Notes under the pieces: model-generated
Database searches by the model: none
Told to the model about the DNA's origin: nothing
Seen by the model: only the letters and a program-made list of their open reading frames with translations
From: Streptomyces sp. NBC_01381
GTDB taxonomy: Bacteria; Actinomycetota; Actinomycetes; Streptomycetales; Streptomycetaceae
Direction of reading: 5' to 3'
Assembly (NCBI RefSeq): GCF_026340305.1
Contig: NZ_JAPEPI010000002.1
Span: forward strand, 1,984,001 to 2,048,000
DNA length: 64,000 nucleotides
In this document: positions 9,614 through 17,552 of the stretch, in pieces
How the letters are laid out: each line of letters starts with the position of its first letter
How positions within the stretch are numbered: position 1 is the stretch's first letter
Position numbers and translations under genes: made by a program

Positions 9614-10225
9614 GTGCAGATCAAGGCGTCCCGACGTACCCGGATCGCCGGTGTCGGCGCGGTCACCGCGGCCGCTGTGCTGACCACGCTCGCCCCCACG
9701 GCTCTCGCGGCGGAGCCCGCTCACCGCGACGGCGGCGAGAGCAGGGCGGCCGAAGGCGGCGCGTACAACGACCAGGAAATCGTCGGGCTCTTCGCGCTCG
9801 GCAGCGGCCGCGCCGCGCAGGAACACCCGGACGTGCTCGACAAGTTCGGCATACCGCACCAGAAGGTGGACGCGGCGAAGACGGCCGCCTTCACGGGCGC
9901 GCTGGGCAAGGCCGACCCGCAGTTCCACAAGGCCGTCACCGAGAACGTGCAGAGCGGCGACCCGTACAAGGTCGACGCCGCGCTCACCCGCCTCGCGGCC
10001 GACGTGAACAAGGTGACCGACAAGAAGTCGCTCCCCGACGGCGTCGCGCGCGGCTCCTTCTGGGTCAAGACGGACAACGTCGTTCTCCAGACCGGCACGG
10101 TGGCCACCACGGTGGCGGCCGTCGCCGAGGTCGGCGTGGTCGTGGTGGTTGCCTACCGGCCCGCCGACGACACCTCGCAGTTCACCCGCGAGGCGCTGAA
10201 CGTCGCGGTGGCCAAGGCTCTGTAA
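9614..10225 (+). CDS. sdpC: SdpC-family toxin precursor (sporulation-delaying protein type)
   Basis: The 203-aa product starts at GTG 9614, after AGGAGGAG about 5 nt upstream. A signal peptide is evident (Arg-rich start, hydrophobic core, ALAAEP cleavage region). The middle (LFALGSGRAA, DPQFHKAVTENVQSGDP) follows the B. subtilis SdpC pattern, and the C-terminal hydrophobic stretch NVVLQTGTVATTVAAV aligns with the peptide that becomes the SDP toxin. B. subtilis SDP has a disulfide; this protein contains no cysteine. SDP toxins kill sibling and related cells by collapsing the proton-motive force. A 20-bp piece of its 3' end is repeated just past the stop (10199-10218 and 10225-10244, 19 of 20 identical). 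Confidence 0.8.
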   Translation: MQIKASRRTRIAGVGAVTAAAVLTTLAPTALAAEPAHRDGGESRAAEGGAYNDQEIVGLFALGSGRAAQEHPDVLDKFGIPHQKVDAAKTAAFTGALGKADPQFHKAVTENVQSGDPYKVDAALTRLAADVNKVTDKKSLPDGVARGSFWVKTDNVVLQTGTVATTVAAVAEVGVVVVVAYRPADDTSQFTREALNVAVAKAL

Positions 10226-10275
10226 ACGTCGCGGTGGGCAAGGCGCGTTGAGCGCCGAGGCTCCGTGAACACCGT

Positions 10276-10315
10276 GTGTGGGGTGCCGCCCTCCCCGGCG
10301 GGCGGCACCCCACAC
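10276..10315 (+). terminator. 16-bp stem-loop between sdpC and sdpA (attenuator or partial terminator)
   Basis: GTGTGGGGTGCCGCCC (10276-10291) pairs perfectly with 10300-10315 around an 8-nt loop. There is no T-run, as is common for high-GC hairpins. Its position between toxin and maturation genes suggests it makes toxin transcripts more abundant than the downstream ones, or stabilises the sdpC message. Confidence 0.7.
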
Positions 10316-10330
10316 GTCCGAGGAAAAAAC

Positions 10331-10903
10331 ATGAGAGACACGTCCCAGGCCGTACAGCGAGAGCGCCGGGCCTTCGTCACGGCCGCCGCCGCGCTGTTCG
10401 CCGTCCTGGCCGCCTCCATCTACTTCGCCATGCCGCGCAATGTGACCACGCAGCCATGGATGCCCCCTGTGAAGACCGCCTTCTCCGCGTTCGTTCCGCA
10501 GGGTTGGGCCTTCTTCACCAAGGACCCGCAGAGCGAGCAGTTCGGCGCCTACCGGCCGCACGGCGGCGGAGCGCGGCCAGAGAACCTCTCGCTGACCCCA
10601 CAGGGCAAGGCCGAGAACCTCTTCGGCCTCTCGCGGCGGCAGCGCGCCCAAGGTCCCGAGGAGGCGCTGCTCGCCTCCAAAGTGCATCACTGGGAGACCT
10701 GCGAGGGCTCCAACGACGACTGTCTGCGCACGGCCGCGGCCCGGCCCGCCGCAGCGGTGACCAATCCCTCGCCCGTTCCCTCGCTCTGCGGAGACGTCAT
10801 CGTGACCAACCAGCGGCCCGTGCCCTGGGCCTACCGCGACTTGCTGTCCGACACCTCGCGCGTGACCCGCGCGGCGCACCTGCGGATCCGGTGCGATGAC
10901 TGA
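10331..10903 (+). CDS. sdpA: SdpA-family toxin maturation protein
   Basis: ATG 10331 is preceded by GAGGA; upstream in-frame GTG 10265 lies in the hairpin and is less likely. The 190-aa protein has one N-terminal membrane segment (FVTAAAALFAVLAASIYFAM) and then an extracytoplasmic domain containing FVPQGWAFFTKDPQSE, the typical SdpA motif. Four cysteines lie in the C-terminal half. In B. subtilis SdpA and SdpB are both required to turn pro-SdpC into active SDP. The gene overlaps the next by 8 bp, so the two are translationally coupled. Confidence 0.8.
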   Translation: MRDTSQAVQRERRAFVTAAAALFAVLAASIYFAMPRNVTTQPWMPPVKTAFSAFVPQGWAFFTKDPQSEQFGAYRPHGGGARPENLSLTPQGKAENLFGLSRRQRAQGPEEALLASKVHHWETCEGSNDDCLRTAAARPAAAVTNPSPVPSLCGDVIVTNQRPVPWAYRDLLSDTSRVTRAAHLRIRCDD

Positions 10904-11996
10904 GACGGCGAAGATCGACAGGAACAAGTCGATGACCGACAGGAACAAGAAGGTGGCCGCGCGAGCGACGGCAACCTCGCCCGGGAGCCTTCCCTACGCC
11001 GTGGACCACGCGCTGCGACGCTTCGACCCACGGTCGGTGTGGTTCGGCTGTGGCCGCACGATCATCGCCCTGGCGCATCTGATCACGCTGGCGCTCACGC
11101 CGTCCGCCGCGCTGCTCCACCCCCTCCTCGGTGAGCAGCCCTACCCGCACTGCGCGGGCGTGCAGGCCATCTCCACGTACTGCGTGGGCGGTGACGCGGT
11201 CTCCCAGGAGTGGCGTCGCTGGATCATGGTCGTACTGCTCGCCCTGGTCGCCAGCGGATACCGGCCCCGCTGGACAGTGTGGATCCACGCCTGGATCGCG
11301 TACTCGATCGGCGTCAGCACCGCGTTGCCCGACGGCGGTGAGGCCATCGCGCGGATCGTCTGCCTGCTCCTGATCCTCATGGGCCTGGCCGACGACCGGC
11401 GTTGGCACTGGCAGCGGCCGACCACCGTGCTCGGGCCGCGCCGCCGAGGGGTGGCGTTCGCCGCCTTCTGGGCTCTGCGCGTACAACTGGTGATCCTCTA
11501 TCTGCAGTCCGGCATCAGCAAGTTCGGCGTCCCGGACTGGCTGAACGGTTCGGCCGAGTACTACGTGCTGCGCGACCCGGTCTTCGGTGTCGCCAAGCCC
11601 TTCGCGGCACCCCTGCTGAACATGTCCGGAAATGGACTGCTGGTCAGCGCGATGACCTGGGGTGCGATCATCATTGAGGTGGTGATCGCCGCGTTGCTGA
11701 TCGGTCCGGAGCGTTGGCGGAAGCTGGCCTTCCAGATGGATGTTCTGCTGCACGGCGCCATCATCGCGACCATCGGCCTGTGGAGTTTCAGCCTGATCAT
11801 GATCGGTGCTGCCGCGGTCGCCGCGACGCCGGATCGCGTGGAACTCGCGGACCCCGTACCGCAGGACGGGCGACAGCCCTCGGTCGCGGAAGAGCCCGAA
11901 GACCTCGATGAGGCAGATGAGGCCGGTGGAACTGGTGAAGCCGGGAAAGCCAGTGAAGCCGGCAGAGAACCGACGTATACCCCCCACCTCGGCTGA
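10896..11996 (+). CDS. sdpB: SdpB-family integral membrane maturation protein (HTTM-like)
   Basis: This 366-aa protein has about six to eight membrane segments and conserved stretches such as SGISKFGVPDWLNGSAEYYVL, matching SdpB/HTTM (vitamin K-dependent gamma-carboxylase-related) proteins. It carries a cytoplasmic acidic tail rich in Glu, Ala and Gly (about residues 315-366) that is not typical of the family and may be disordered. In B. subtilis SdpB works with SdpA at the membrane in SDP maturation. Overlap with sdpA and the 11-bp gap to the next gene support one operon. Confidence 0.82.
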   Translation: MTETAKIDRNKSMTDRNKKVAARATATSPGSLPYAVDHALRRFDPRSVWFGCGRTIIALAHLITLALTPSAALLHPLLGEQPYPHCAGVQAISTYCVGGDAVSQEWRRWIMVVLLALVASGYRPRWTVWIHAWIAYSIGVSTALPDGGEAIARIVCLLLILMGLADDRRWHWQRPTTVLGPRRRGVAFAAFWALRVQLVILYLQSGISKFGVPDWLNGSAEYYVLRDPVFGVAKPFAAPLLNMSGNGLLVSAMTWGAIIIEVVIAALLIGPERWRKLAFQMDVLLHGAIIATIGLWSFSLIMIGAAAVAATPDRVELADPVPQDGRQPSVAEEPEDLDEADEAGGTGEAGKASEAGREPTYTPHLG

Positions 11997-12007
11997 AGGA
12001 GAGACAC

Positions 12008-12211
12008 ATGGCTGCGGACACCATCATCGCGTGCGGCAAGGACCACGTCTTCTGGGGAAGCTGGGTCCACGGAGCCTCAGTGACCACCATCCGGCTCGGC
12101 CCGCGCCGGCTGGGCATGTGCAAGGCGGGTCGGCATCTGTCGCTGCTCCGGCGTGTCGACGAGAGCGAGTTGACGGCCGAGCAGCGCGGCACCCTCTTCG
12201 ACGCGCCGTGA
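12008..12211 (+). CDS. Small 67-aa protein of the SDP locus, unknown function
   Basis: The ORF begins 11 bp after sdpB with GAAGGAGAG as ribosome site and overlaps the ABC ATPase start as GTGA, so it is very likely translated. It has two Cys-plus-His clusters (ACGKDH near residue 9 and MCKAGRH near residue 37), which could bind a metal, and no membrane segment. I do not recognise the family. Given its position it could be an immunity factor, an adaptor for the ABC transporter or a maturation helper; none is shown by sequence. Confidence 0.7.
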   Translation: MAADTIIACGKDHVFWGSWVHGASVTTIRLGPRRLGMCKAGRHLSLLRRVDESELTAEQRGTLFDAP

Positions 12212-13143
12212 CGGGGGTACGCCTCGACGGGGTCGTCGCCGGGTACCGCGGACGCCCGGAAATCGGCCCCATCGACACGGAACTCGCCCCTGGGGTGCAT
12301 GTCCTGCTCGGGCGCAACGGCGCCGGGAAGACCACGCTCATGCGGGTCCTGGCCGGTATCCTGCCGCCGCTCGCGGGGCGGGTTCTCCTCGGTGGCACCG
12401 ACCTGGCCACCCACCGTGAGGCGAAGCGCGCGATCGGCGTGCTGACCCACCGCGCCGCGCTCAGCCCGCAGTTGAGCGTGCGGGACAACCTGGAGTTCTG
12501 GGCCCGGGTGCAGGGCCTGGACAGGGCGCTGCACACCGAGCGGATACGGGACGCGGCCGCGCGGTTCGACATCGAAGGGCTGCTCGGCCGGCGTACCGCC
12601 CGGCTCAGCAGGGGCCAGCTCCAACGGGCCGACCTGGCCAGGCTCACCCTGACCGACCCGGACGTCCTGCTGCTCGACGAGCCCATGACGGGGCTCGACC
12701 CGGTCAGTGCCGAGCACACCCGCGCACTCGTACGTTCCTGGGGCGCGCACAAGACCGTCCTCTACTCCACGCACAGCGTGCCCGAGGCGATGACGCTCGC
12801 CTCACACCTGCTGGTCCTCAAGGACGGGGCGCTCCACGGACTGCCCGCGGCGGGAGAAGCGGAACAGGCCGCGTCGCCGTCTGCGTACGACCTGCGCACC
12901 TCGCGCGGCGGCGGAGCCTGGGAGCGGGCCGAGCTCGGGCAGGACACGACGATCGGTGAGCACATCGCCGGGCTCGTCGCCGGAGGTGTCGAGGTCACCG
13001 ACGTACGCCCCGTCTCCGAAGGCCGCGTTTCCGTGGACACCGTCTCCGCAGGTGCCGCCGGCATCACGGAACCCGGCACTGAGACCGCCACTCCAACTGC
13101 CATTGAAACCGCCATCCACCAACTCCTGGACGATTCCTCATGA
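12208..13143 (+). CDS. ABC transporter ATP-binding protein of the SDP locus
   Basis: The 311-aa protein has Walker A GRNGAGKTTLM, signature LSRGQLQRADLARL, Walker B VLLLDEPMTGLDP and the switch His in YSTHSVPEA. About 100 extra C-terminal residues follow the nucleotide-binding domain, as in DrrA/CcmA-like exporters. It starts by GTGA overlap with the preceding small gene and overlaps the permease as ATGA. It should energise the adjacent permease, either exporting the peptide or removing it from the producer's membrane as self-protection. Confidence 0.9.
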   Translation: MTGVRLDGVVAGYRGRPEIGPIDTELAPGVHVLLGRNGAGKTTLMRVLAGILPPLAGRVLLGGTDLATHREAKRAIGVLTHRAALSPQLSVRDNLEFWARVQGLDRALHTERIRDAAARFDIEGLLGRRTARLSRGQLQRADLARLTLTDPDVLLLDEPMTGLDPVSAEHTRALVRSWGAHKTVLYSTHSVPEAMTLASHLLVLKDGALHGLPAAGEAEQAASPSAYDLRTSRGGGAWERAELGQDTTIGEHIAGLVAGGVEVTDVRPVSEGRVSVDTVSAGAAGITEPGTETATPTAIETAIHQLLDDSS

Positions 13144-13928
13144 CCACTGGCGGACTCCTCGGCGCCCTGCTCGTCCGCACCTGGCGACACCAGGGCCGCC
13201 AGGCCCTGCTCGTCCCCGCGGCCGCCGGTACGGGCCTCGTCGCCCTGCTGCTCGTGCTGCCGCACATATTCCCCGACGCGGTCCACGGAGAACTCGTCGC
13301 CGCCGACAACGGCCTGGTCGCCGTGGCCGGTCTGCACTCCGCCACCGCCCGCGCGCTGAGCACCGCACTGCTCGCCGCGCCCACCCTGCTCGGGGTGGCC
13401 GCCGCGCTGATCACGGGGGCGGTCAGCCGCGCCGTCGTCTCAGGGGACCTGGCGGGCGGCTCCATGGAGGCGCTGCTCGCCACACCGGTCCGTCTGCGCT
13501 CCGTGTACCTCGCCTACACCGCGTGCGCGCTGATCACCGGGGTGCTGTCCTGGCTCGTCCTCGTACTCAGTTTCACCGGACTCGCCTGGGCCGCCCTCAC
13601 GCTCGGCGGCAGCAGTGTTCATCTCAGCGCCGGATACCTGCTGTTGGGGCTGCTCGTCCCGGCCGCCTCCGTGCTGTGGGCCGCGTCCGCCACCGTGTTC
13701 GTCGGTTTTCGCTGGCCCGCCGGGCTGCGGCCGACCGCGGGGCTCGGCGGAGGGCTCGCGCGGGCGATCGCCCTTTTCCCCGCCTTGGGGGCGACGACGG
13801 CCGCCAGCCTGGCGCCGGACGCGTATACGACGATGACGGGCTGGTACGTGAGCGGCACCGTGGTGCTGACGGCCGTGCTGCTCGTGCTGATGCCGCTGGT
13901 CTTCCGGGCGGAGCGGGTCCTGGAATAA
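13140..13928 (+). CDS. ABC-2-type permease of the SDP locus
   Basis: The 262-aa protein has six hydrophobic segments with the cytoplasmic loop VVSGDLAGGSMEALLATPV that contacts the ATPase in ABC-2 exporters. It is coupled to the ATPase gene by ATGA. No SdpI-type immunity protein is recognisable in the locus, so this transporter is the best candidate for producer protection, by inference. Confidence 0.88.
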   Translation: MTTGGLLGALLVRTWRHQGRQALLVPAAAGTGLVALLLVLPHIFPDAVHGELVAADNGLVAVAGLHSATARALSTALLAAPTLLGVAAALITGAVSRAVVSGDLAGGSMEALLATPVRLRSVYLAYTACALITGVLSWLVLVLSFTGLAWAALTLGGSSVHLSAGYLLLGLLVPAASVLWAASATVFVGFRWPAGLRPTAGLGGGLARAIALFPALGATTAASLAPDAYTTMTGWYVSGTVVLTAVLLVLMPLVFRAERVLE

Positions 13929-14084
13929 CGGGCCCTGAAACAGCGGGTTTTGAGATGGTTGGCCCTGGAATGGGCTGATCACCCCGGTTCGCACTCGTCC
14001 GGCTTGCACAAGGCGGGACGAGAATCCCATGATGGACACTTGATCAACAGGGGGACAACGGGGACAACGGGGGCGACGAGGACA

Positions 14085-14897
14085 GTGGCGAACAGACGGG
14101 CGGGTCGGCCTGACGACGTCATCGACGTCGTGATCGTCGATGACGAGGAACTGTTTCGTACGGGATTGCGCATGGTCCTGGAGACGGCCGGGGACGTACG
14201 CGTGGTCGAGGCGTGCGAGGCGGACGGCGTGCTCAAGGCCGTGGCCGCGCACTCCCCCGACGTGGTGCTGCTCGACATCCGGATGCCCCAACGTGACGGC
14301 CTCGCGGTGCTCGAGGACCTCAAGGGACGCATTCCGACGCCGGCCGTGGTCATGTTGACCTCCTTCAGCGCCGACGCGTACGTGGTGCGCGCGCTGCGCG
14401 CCGGGGCGGACGGCTTCCTGCTCAAGGACAGCGATCCGGACGACCTGATCCGCGCAGTGCGCGCGGCAGCGGTGGGAGGTGTAGTGCTCTCCCCCTCCAT
14501 CGCCGCGGCGGTCGTGGAGGGGTACGCCTCCACGCTCGACGCCCGGACACCTCCCGGCCCCGATGCCTTGGAACGCGATCTGCCGGGACACGACACGTCC
14601 CGTGCCGCGCAGCGAACCGCATCAGGTGAGTTGCGGGAGCGTCTGGCCCGGCTCACCGCCCGGGAGCACGAGGTGCTCGCGCTGCTCGGCAACGGCCTGT
14701 CCAACCCGGAGATCGCCGAACGGCTCGCCATCACTCCCGGTACGGCCAAGGAGCACGTCAGCGCCACGCTCGCCAAGCTCGGCACGGACAACCGCGTACG
14801 AGCCGCAGTCATCGCCTATCAGGCCGGTCTCGTCGGCGGGTCTCGGCCGGCTCCGGGACGCGACGGCGGACTGCCGACGCCGGAACCGGCCCGATGA
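14085..14897 (+). CDS. NarL/LuxR-type response regulator of the SDP locus
   Basis: The receiver domain shows the acidic pair in VVIVDDEELFRTGL, phospho-acceptor Asp in VVLLDIRMPQRDG and the conserved Lys in FLLKD. The C-terminal LuxR helix-turn-helix is LTAREHEVLALLGNGLSNPE. The start is uncertain: GTG 14085 gives a normal N-terminus of 270 aa, while the frame stays open upstream to 13950. Short GGGACAAC repeats sit just before it. It overlaps the kinase by ATGA and probably controls the sdp operon. Confidence 0.88.
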   Translation: MANRRAGRPDDVIDVVIVDDEELFRTGLRMVLETAGDVRVVEACEADGVLKAVAAHSPDVVLLDIRMPQRDGLAVLEDLKGRIPTPAVVMLTSFSADAYVVRALRAGADGFLLKDSDPDDLIRAVRAAAVGGVVLSPSIAAAVVEGYASTLDARTPPGPDALERDLPGHDTSRAAQRTASGELRERLARLTAREHEVLALLGNGLSNPEIAERLAITPGTAKEHVSATLAKLGTDNRVRAAVIAYQAGLVGGSRPAPGRDGGLPTPEPAR

Positions 14898-16141
14898 TTC
14901 CGGCCAAGCCTCGGCTCCCGCCGTTCGCGCGCCGCTGCGCGATTGAGGCCGCCGTACTGCTCCTCGCGGGCACCGACCTGCTGGTGGAACTCCTCGAAGG
15001 TGAGAAGGAGCAGCCGGGCCCGTACGGCCTGGTGCTGACCGTGCTCGCCCTGGCCGCCCTGCCGTGGCGGCGGCGTCGGCCAGTGCTCGTGCTCGTCCTG
15101 ACGCTGCCCGCGCTCCCGGCGGGCATGCAACTCGCCGCCCTGGTGGCCCTGGTCGCAGCGGCACGAGTACTACCCCTCGTGGCGGCGTCGCTGTGCGCGG
15201 TCGTGGTGTCCGTCGCCGAACTCCTTGACTCTCTGCTGTGGCGCGTCGGATCGCCGCACGCGTCCGGTGACGTGCTCCAGGCGTTGGTGTACTGCACGGT
15301 GTTCGGGGCGGCACCGGCGGCGCTCGGGCAGTTGCTGCGCTCCCGGGCCCGCGTGGCCGAACAGGTCCTTGCCCTGCGGCAGAGCCACGAGCGTGCCCTG
15401 AGGAGTGAGCGCGCCGCCGTCGAGGAGGGCGCACGCGCCGCGCTCGCACGCGAGATGCACGACGTGGTGGGGCACGAGATGAGCCTGATCTCGGTCAGGA
15501 CGGCGGCGCTGGCCCGGCGGGCCCCGGACGCGGACACCCGTCAGGAGGCCGAACTGATCCGCACGGTGAGCCTGCGTGCCCTGGACGAGATGCGGCACCT
15601 GGTCAGGGCGCTGCGGGAACAGCGCCCTGAGGAGGCGAGCGTGCCCCTCGGCTCCCGCCTGGCCGACATCCCCGCCCTCGTCGAGCGCAGCGGACTCACG
15701 GTGCAGCCCCTGACCATCGCCCCGGGGGACGGGGTGTACTGGCCCGCCACAGTGGAGCTCGCCGCCTACCGCACCGTGCAGGAGGCACTGACCAACGTAC
15801 TGAGGCACGGCGACGTCGGCGCCCCGGTCGCGCTGCGCGTGGAGTCCGTGGACGGCGACACCTGTCTGGTCGTCGAGGTCCGTAGCGCGTCGGCCCGGGG
15901 TACCACCGGTGAAGCCGCGCCTGAGACCACCGGAGGAGCCGCCTCCGAGACGAGCGGCGGCCACGGCCTCACCGGTCTGCGCGAACGCGCCCGCATCCTG
16001 GACGGTGCACTCGCCGCGGGCCCGACGCCGGACGGCTCCTTCCTGCTCCGGGCCGCGTTCCCGGCTCCGGGGCACGGGCTCATGGGGCCGGAGAGACAGC
16101 GGCTGACGGCACCGCGGACAGCAGCCACCCATCGGCCTTGA
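14894..16141 (+). CDS. Sensor histidine kinase of the SDP locus (HisKA_3 type)
   Basis: The 415-aa protein has four to five N-terminal membrane segments with very short loops, then a dimerisation/phospho-acceptor helix with His in REMHDVVGHEMSLISVR and an HATPase domain (AYRTVQEALTNVLRHG, GGHGLTGLRERA). Short extracytoplasmic loops resemble intramembrane-sensing kinases that monitor membrane-active peptides, so it may sense its own toxin. It ends 5 bp before corA fragment R2, which marks the right edge of the locus. Confidence 0.9.
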   Translation: MIPAKPRLPPFARRCAIEAAVLLLAGTDLLVELLEGEKEQPGPYGLVLTVLALAALPWRRRRPVLVLVLTLPALPAGMQLAALVALVAAARVLPLVAASLCAVVVSVAELLDSLLWRVGSPHASGDVLQALVYCTVFGAAPAALGQLLRSRARVAEQVLALRQSHERALRSERAAVEEGARAALAREMHDVVGHEMSLISVRTAALARRAPDADTRQEAELIRTVSLRALDEMRHLVRALREQRPEEASVPLGSRLADIPALVERSGLTVQPLTIAPGDGVYWPATVELAAYRTVQEALTNVLRHGDVGAPVALRVESVDGDTCLVVEVRSASARGTTGEAAPETTGGAASETSGGHGLTGLRERARILDGALAAGPTPDGSFLLRAAFPAPGHGLMGPERQRLTAPRTAATHRP

Positions 16142-16145
16142 GGGC

Positions 16146-16341
16146 TCAGAGCCAGTCCCGCCGCTTGAAGATGAAGTACAGGCTCACGCACACCACCGCC
16201 ATCAGGACGATCGCGAACGGATACCCGAGTCCCCAGTCCAGCTCCGGCATCTCGTGGAAGTTCATGCCGTAGATCGTGCCGACCAGGGTGGGGGCGAAGA
16301 GGATGGCCGCCCACGAGGAGATCTTCTTGAAGTCGTCACCC
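16146..16341 (-). pseudogene. corA 3'-end fragment R2 (about 65 codons)
   Basis: The minus strand encodes KKISSWAAILFAPTLVG, TIYGMNF, MPELDW and VVCVSLYFIFKRRDWL with a stop, nearly identical in protein to the end of intact corA but with many silent base differences. It has no N-terminal part. Homology to fragment R3, but not to intact corA, continues another 110-130 bp to about 16455. It abuts the SDP histidine kinase gene. Confidence 0.9.
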
Positions 16342-16689
16342 TCACGCCGCTGACCTGCGGAAATCCGCCAGGGAGGTGCTCTGGCCTGCGGCGATCCATC
16401 TTTCCGGCCCTTTCGCCGTGCTGCCTGTTGATGCGGCCGATCCTCCCCGGCGAGGGGCGCTTCGGGAGAGGCATCGCCCCTGGTCGAGTCCGGTTCCCGG
16501 CTCGTCACGGCGGCTACGCGCGGTATCTGAGGGCGCTTGGCCGGGAGGGCGCGCAGATTGCGCACCCGGCTCGGCTGGGTCGGACTACGCGGCCGAGCAG
16601 GGCGACGCCGCCGGCGAGGCCCTCGCAGCGCTGTCGGCAGGCCGGGGCCCTGGTGCGCGGGTGGCGGCCGGGCAGGCTAGTTTGCCTGG
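16342..16689. other. Tail of R2 module, otherwise empty
   Basis: Bases 16342-16455 align without gaps to 19642-19755 next to fragment R3 (for example shared GCTGACCTGC and GGCCTGCGG blocks), so they belong to a repeated element end. The remainder up to the HNH-like gene holds nothing I can support. Confidence 0.5.
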
Positions 16690-17130
16690 ATGAGTCTTCT
16701 TGATGATGTGGCCGAGCGCGACGGCTGGCGGTGCTGGGTGTGTGACGAACCGGTCGACCCCGACGAGTCGGTGAACGACCCGCGGGGGCCCAGTGTCGAC
16801 AGCCGGACCGCCGATCGGAAGGCCAAGGTCGCCGAGCGGCTCGCGCACCGCGGGTGCAATAGCCGCAAGGGTGCGGTCAAGGTGGTCATCGCCTGGCCGG
16901 AGCGCCTGTACGTGGTCGAACCCGCGCCGCTGATCGCCGTTGGCGACAGGCTGGAGCGCAAGGGGGGCCGCGAGATGGTGGGCCGTTGTCCGACCAGGAA
17001 GGACGCCCAAGAGGCGGCGGATTGGCTGGTGGACCGGTTCTCCCGACTGCTACCGGGGGTGCCGGTGACCGCCGGCATCGAGGCGGGCGGCGGCCAGTTC
17101 CTCGTCATCCTGGCCACCGGCCGCCGCTGA
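16690..17130 (+). CDS. HNH-nuclease-like conserved protein
   Basis: The N-terminal 60 residues have the HNH layout: CWVCDEPVDP, then PSVDSRTADRK, then RLAHRGCNSRKG. In active HNH enzymes a His normally follows the Asp at the VD position; here it is Ser, so catalysis is doubtful. The C-terminal half (MVGRCPTRKDAQEAADWLV) is a small alpha/beta domain without a name I know. I recall near-identical proteins in other Streptomyces with the same Ser, suggesting a conserved non-nuclease role. Confidence 0.7.
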   Translation: MSLLDDVAERDGWRCWVCDEPVDPDESVNDPRGPSVDSRTADRKAKVAERLAHRGCNSRKGAVKVVIAWPERLYVVEPAPLIAVGDRLERKGGREMVGRCPTRKDAQEAADWLVDRFSRLLPGVPVTAGIEAGGGQFLVILATGRR

Positions 17131-17221
17131 TCGGGGATCACCCCCCAGCCAAAGACGGCCGACGCCGGGGCGCAGTGGCCGGAGAAGGTGAACGGGCCCG
17201 CACTGCTGGGTTCGCTCCTCG

Positions 17222-17448
17222 GAGGGATCGGGGTTCCAGACGGCTGGCCCGCCGCCGCGCCACTCGATGAGCAGCGGGTCGTCCAGGCGGACGTTTTCCG
17301 GGTCCAGTCCTGCCCGCCGCAGGAACTCCAGGAGGTCGCGGGGGCGCAGGGCGCGGCCGAGGATCTTGCCGTGGCAGCGGACGCGGCGCCCGCCCTCGGC
17401 GTCGGGCGGGTAGACGACTACGCGCAGAGGTGTGGCTGTGGAAGTTGT
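17222..17448 (-). pseudogene. Remnant of a small conserved Streptomyces protein
   Basis: The minus strand reads TPLRVVVYPPDAEGGRRV, then LRPRDLLEFLRRAGLD, then PLLIEWRGGGPAVW, a pattern I recall from roughly 75-residue Streptomyces proteins of unknown function. No ATG, GTG or TTG precedes it at the expected position (the codon before the Thr-Thr-Ser start is CAA), and the frame runs on past the expected end. It is therefore probably a dead copy. Confidence 0.4.
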
Positions 17449-17552
17449 TTGGTCGTGTGCGCAGTTCGACTGGTCCCCGGGATGTGGCCGAGGACGGGGT
17501 GCCGGCCTCGGGCTGTGTTCGCGGCCAGGGGCGAGGGACTGGCGGGCGGTGT

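Noticed and set aside
10797..12774. Long minus-strand open frames opposite the SDP genes
   Set aside because: They mirror strongly supported plus-strand genes with GC-biased third positions; none shows a domain or ribosome site.
14041..14084. GGGACAAC-type short repeats, considered as a regulatory iteron or CRISPR-like array
   Set aside because: There are only two to three short imperfect units directly before the response-regulator start; they are too few and too short.
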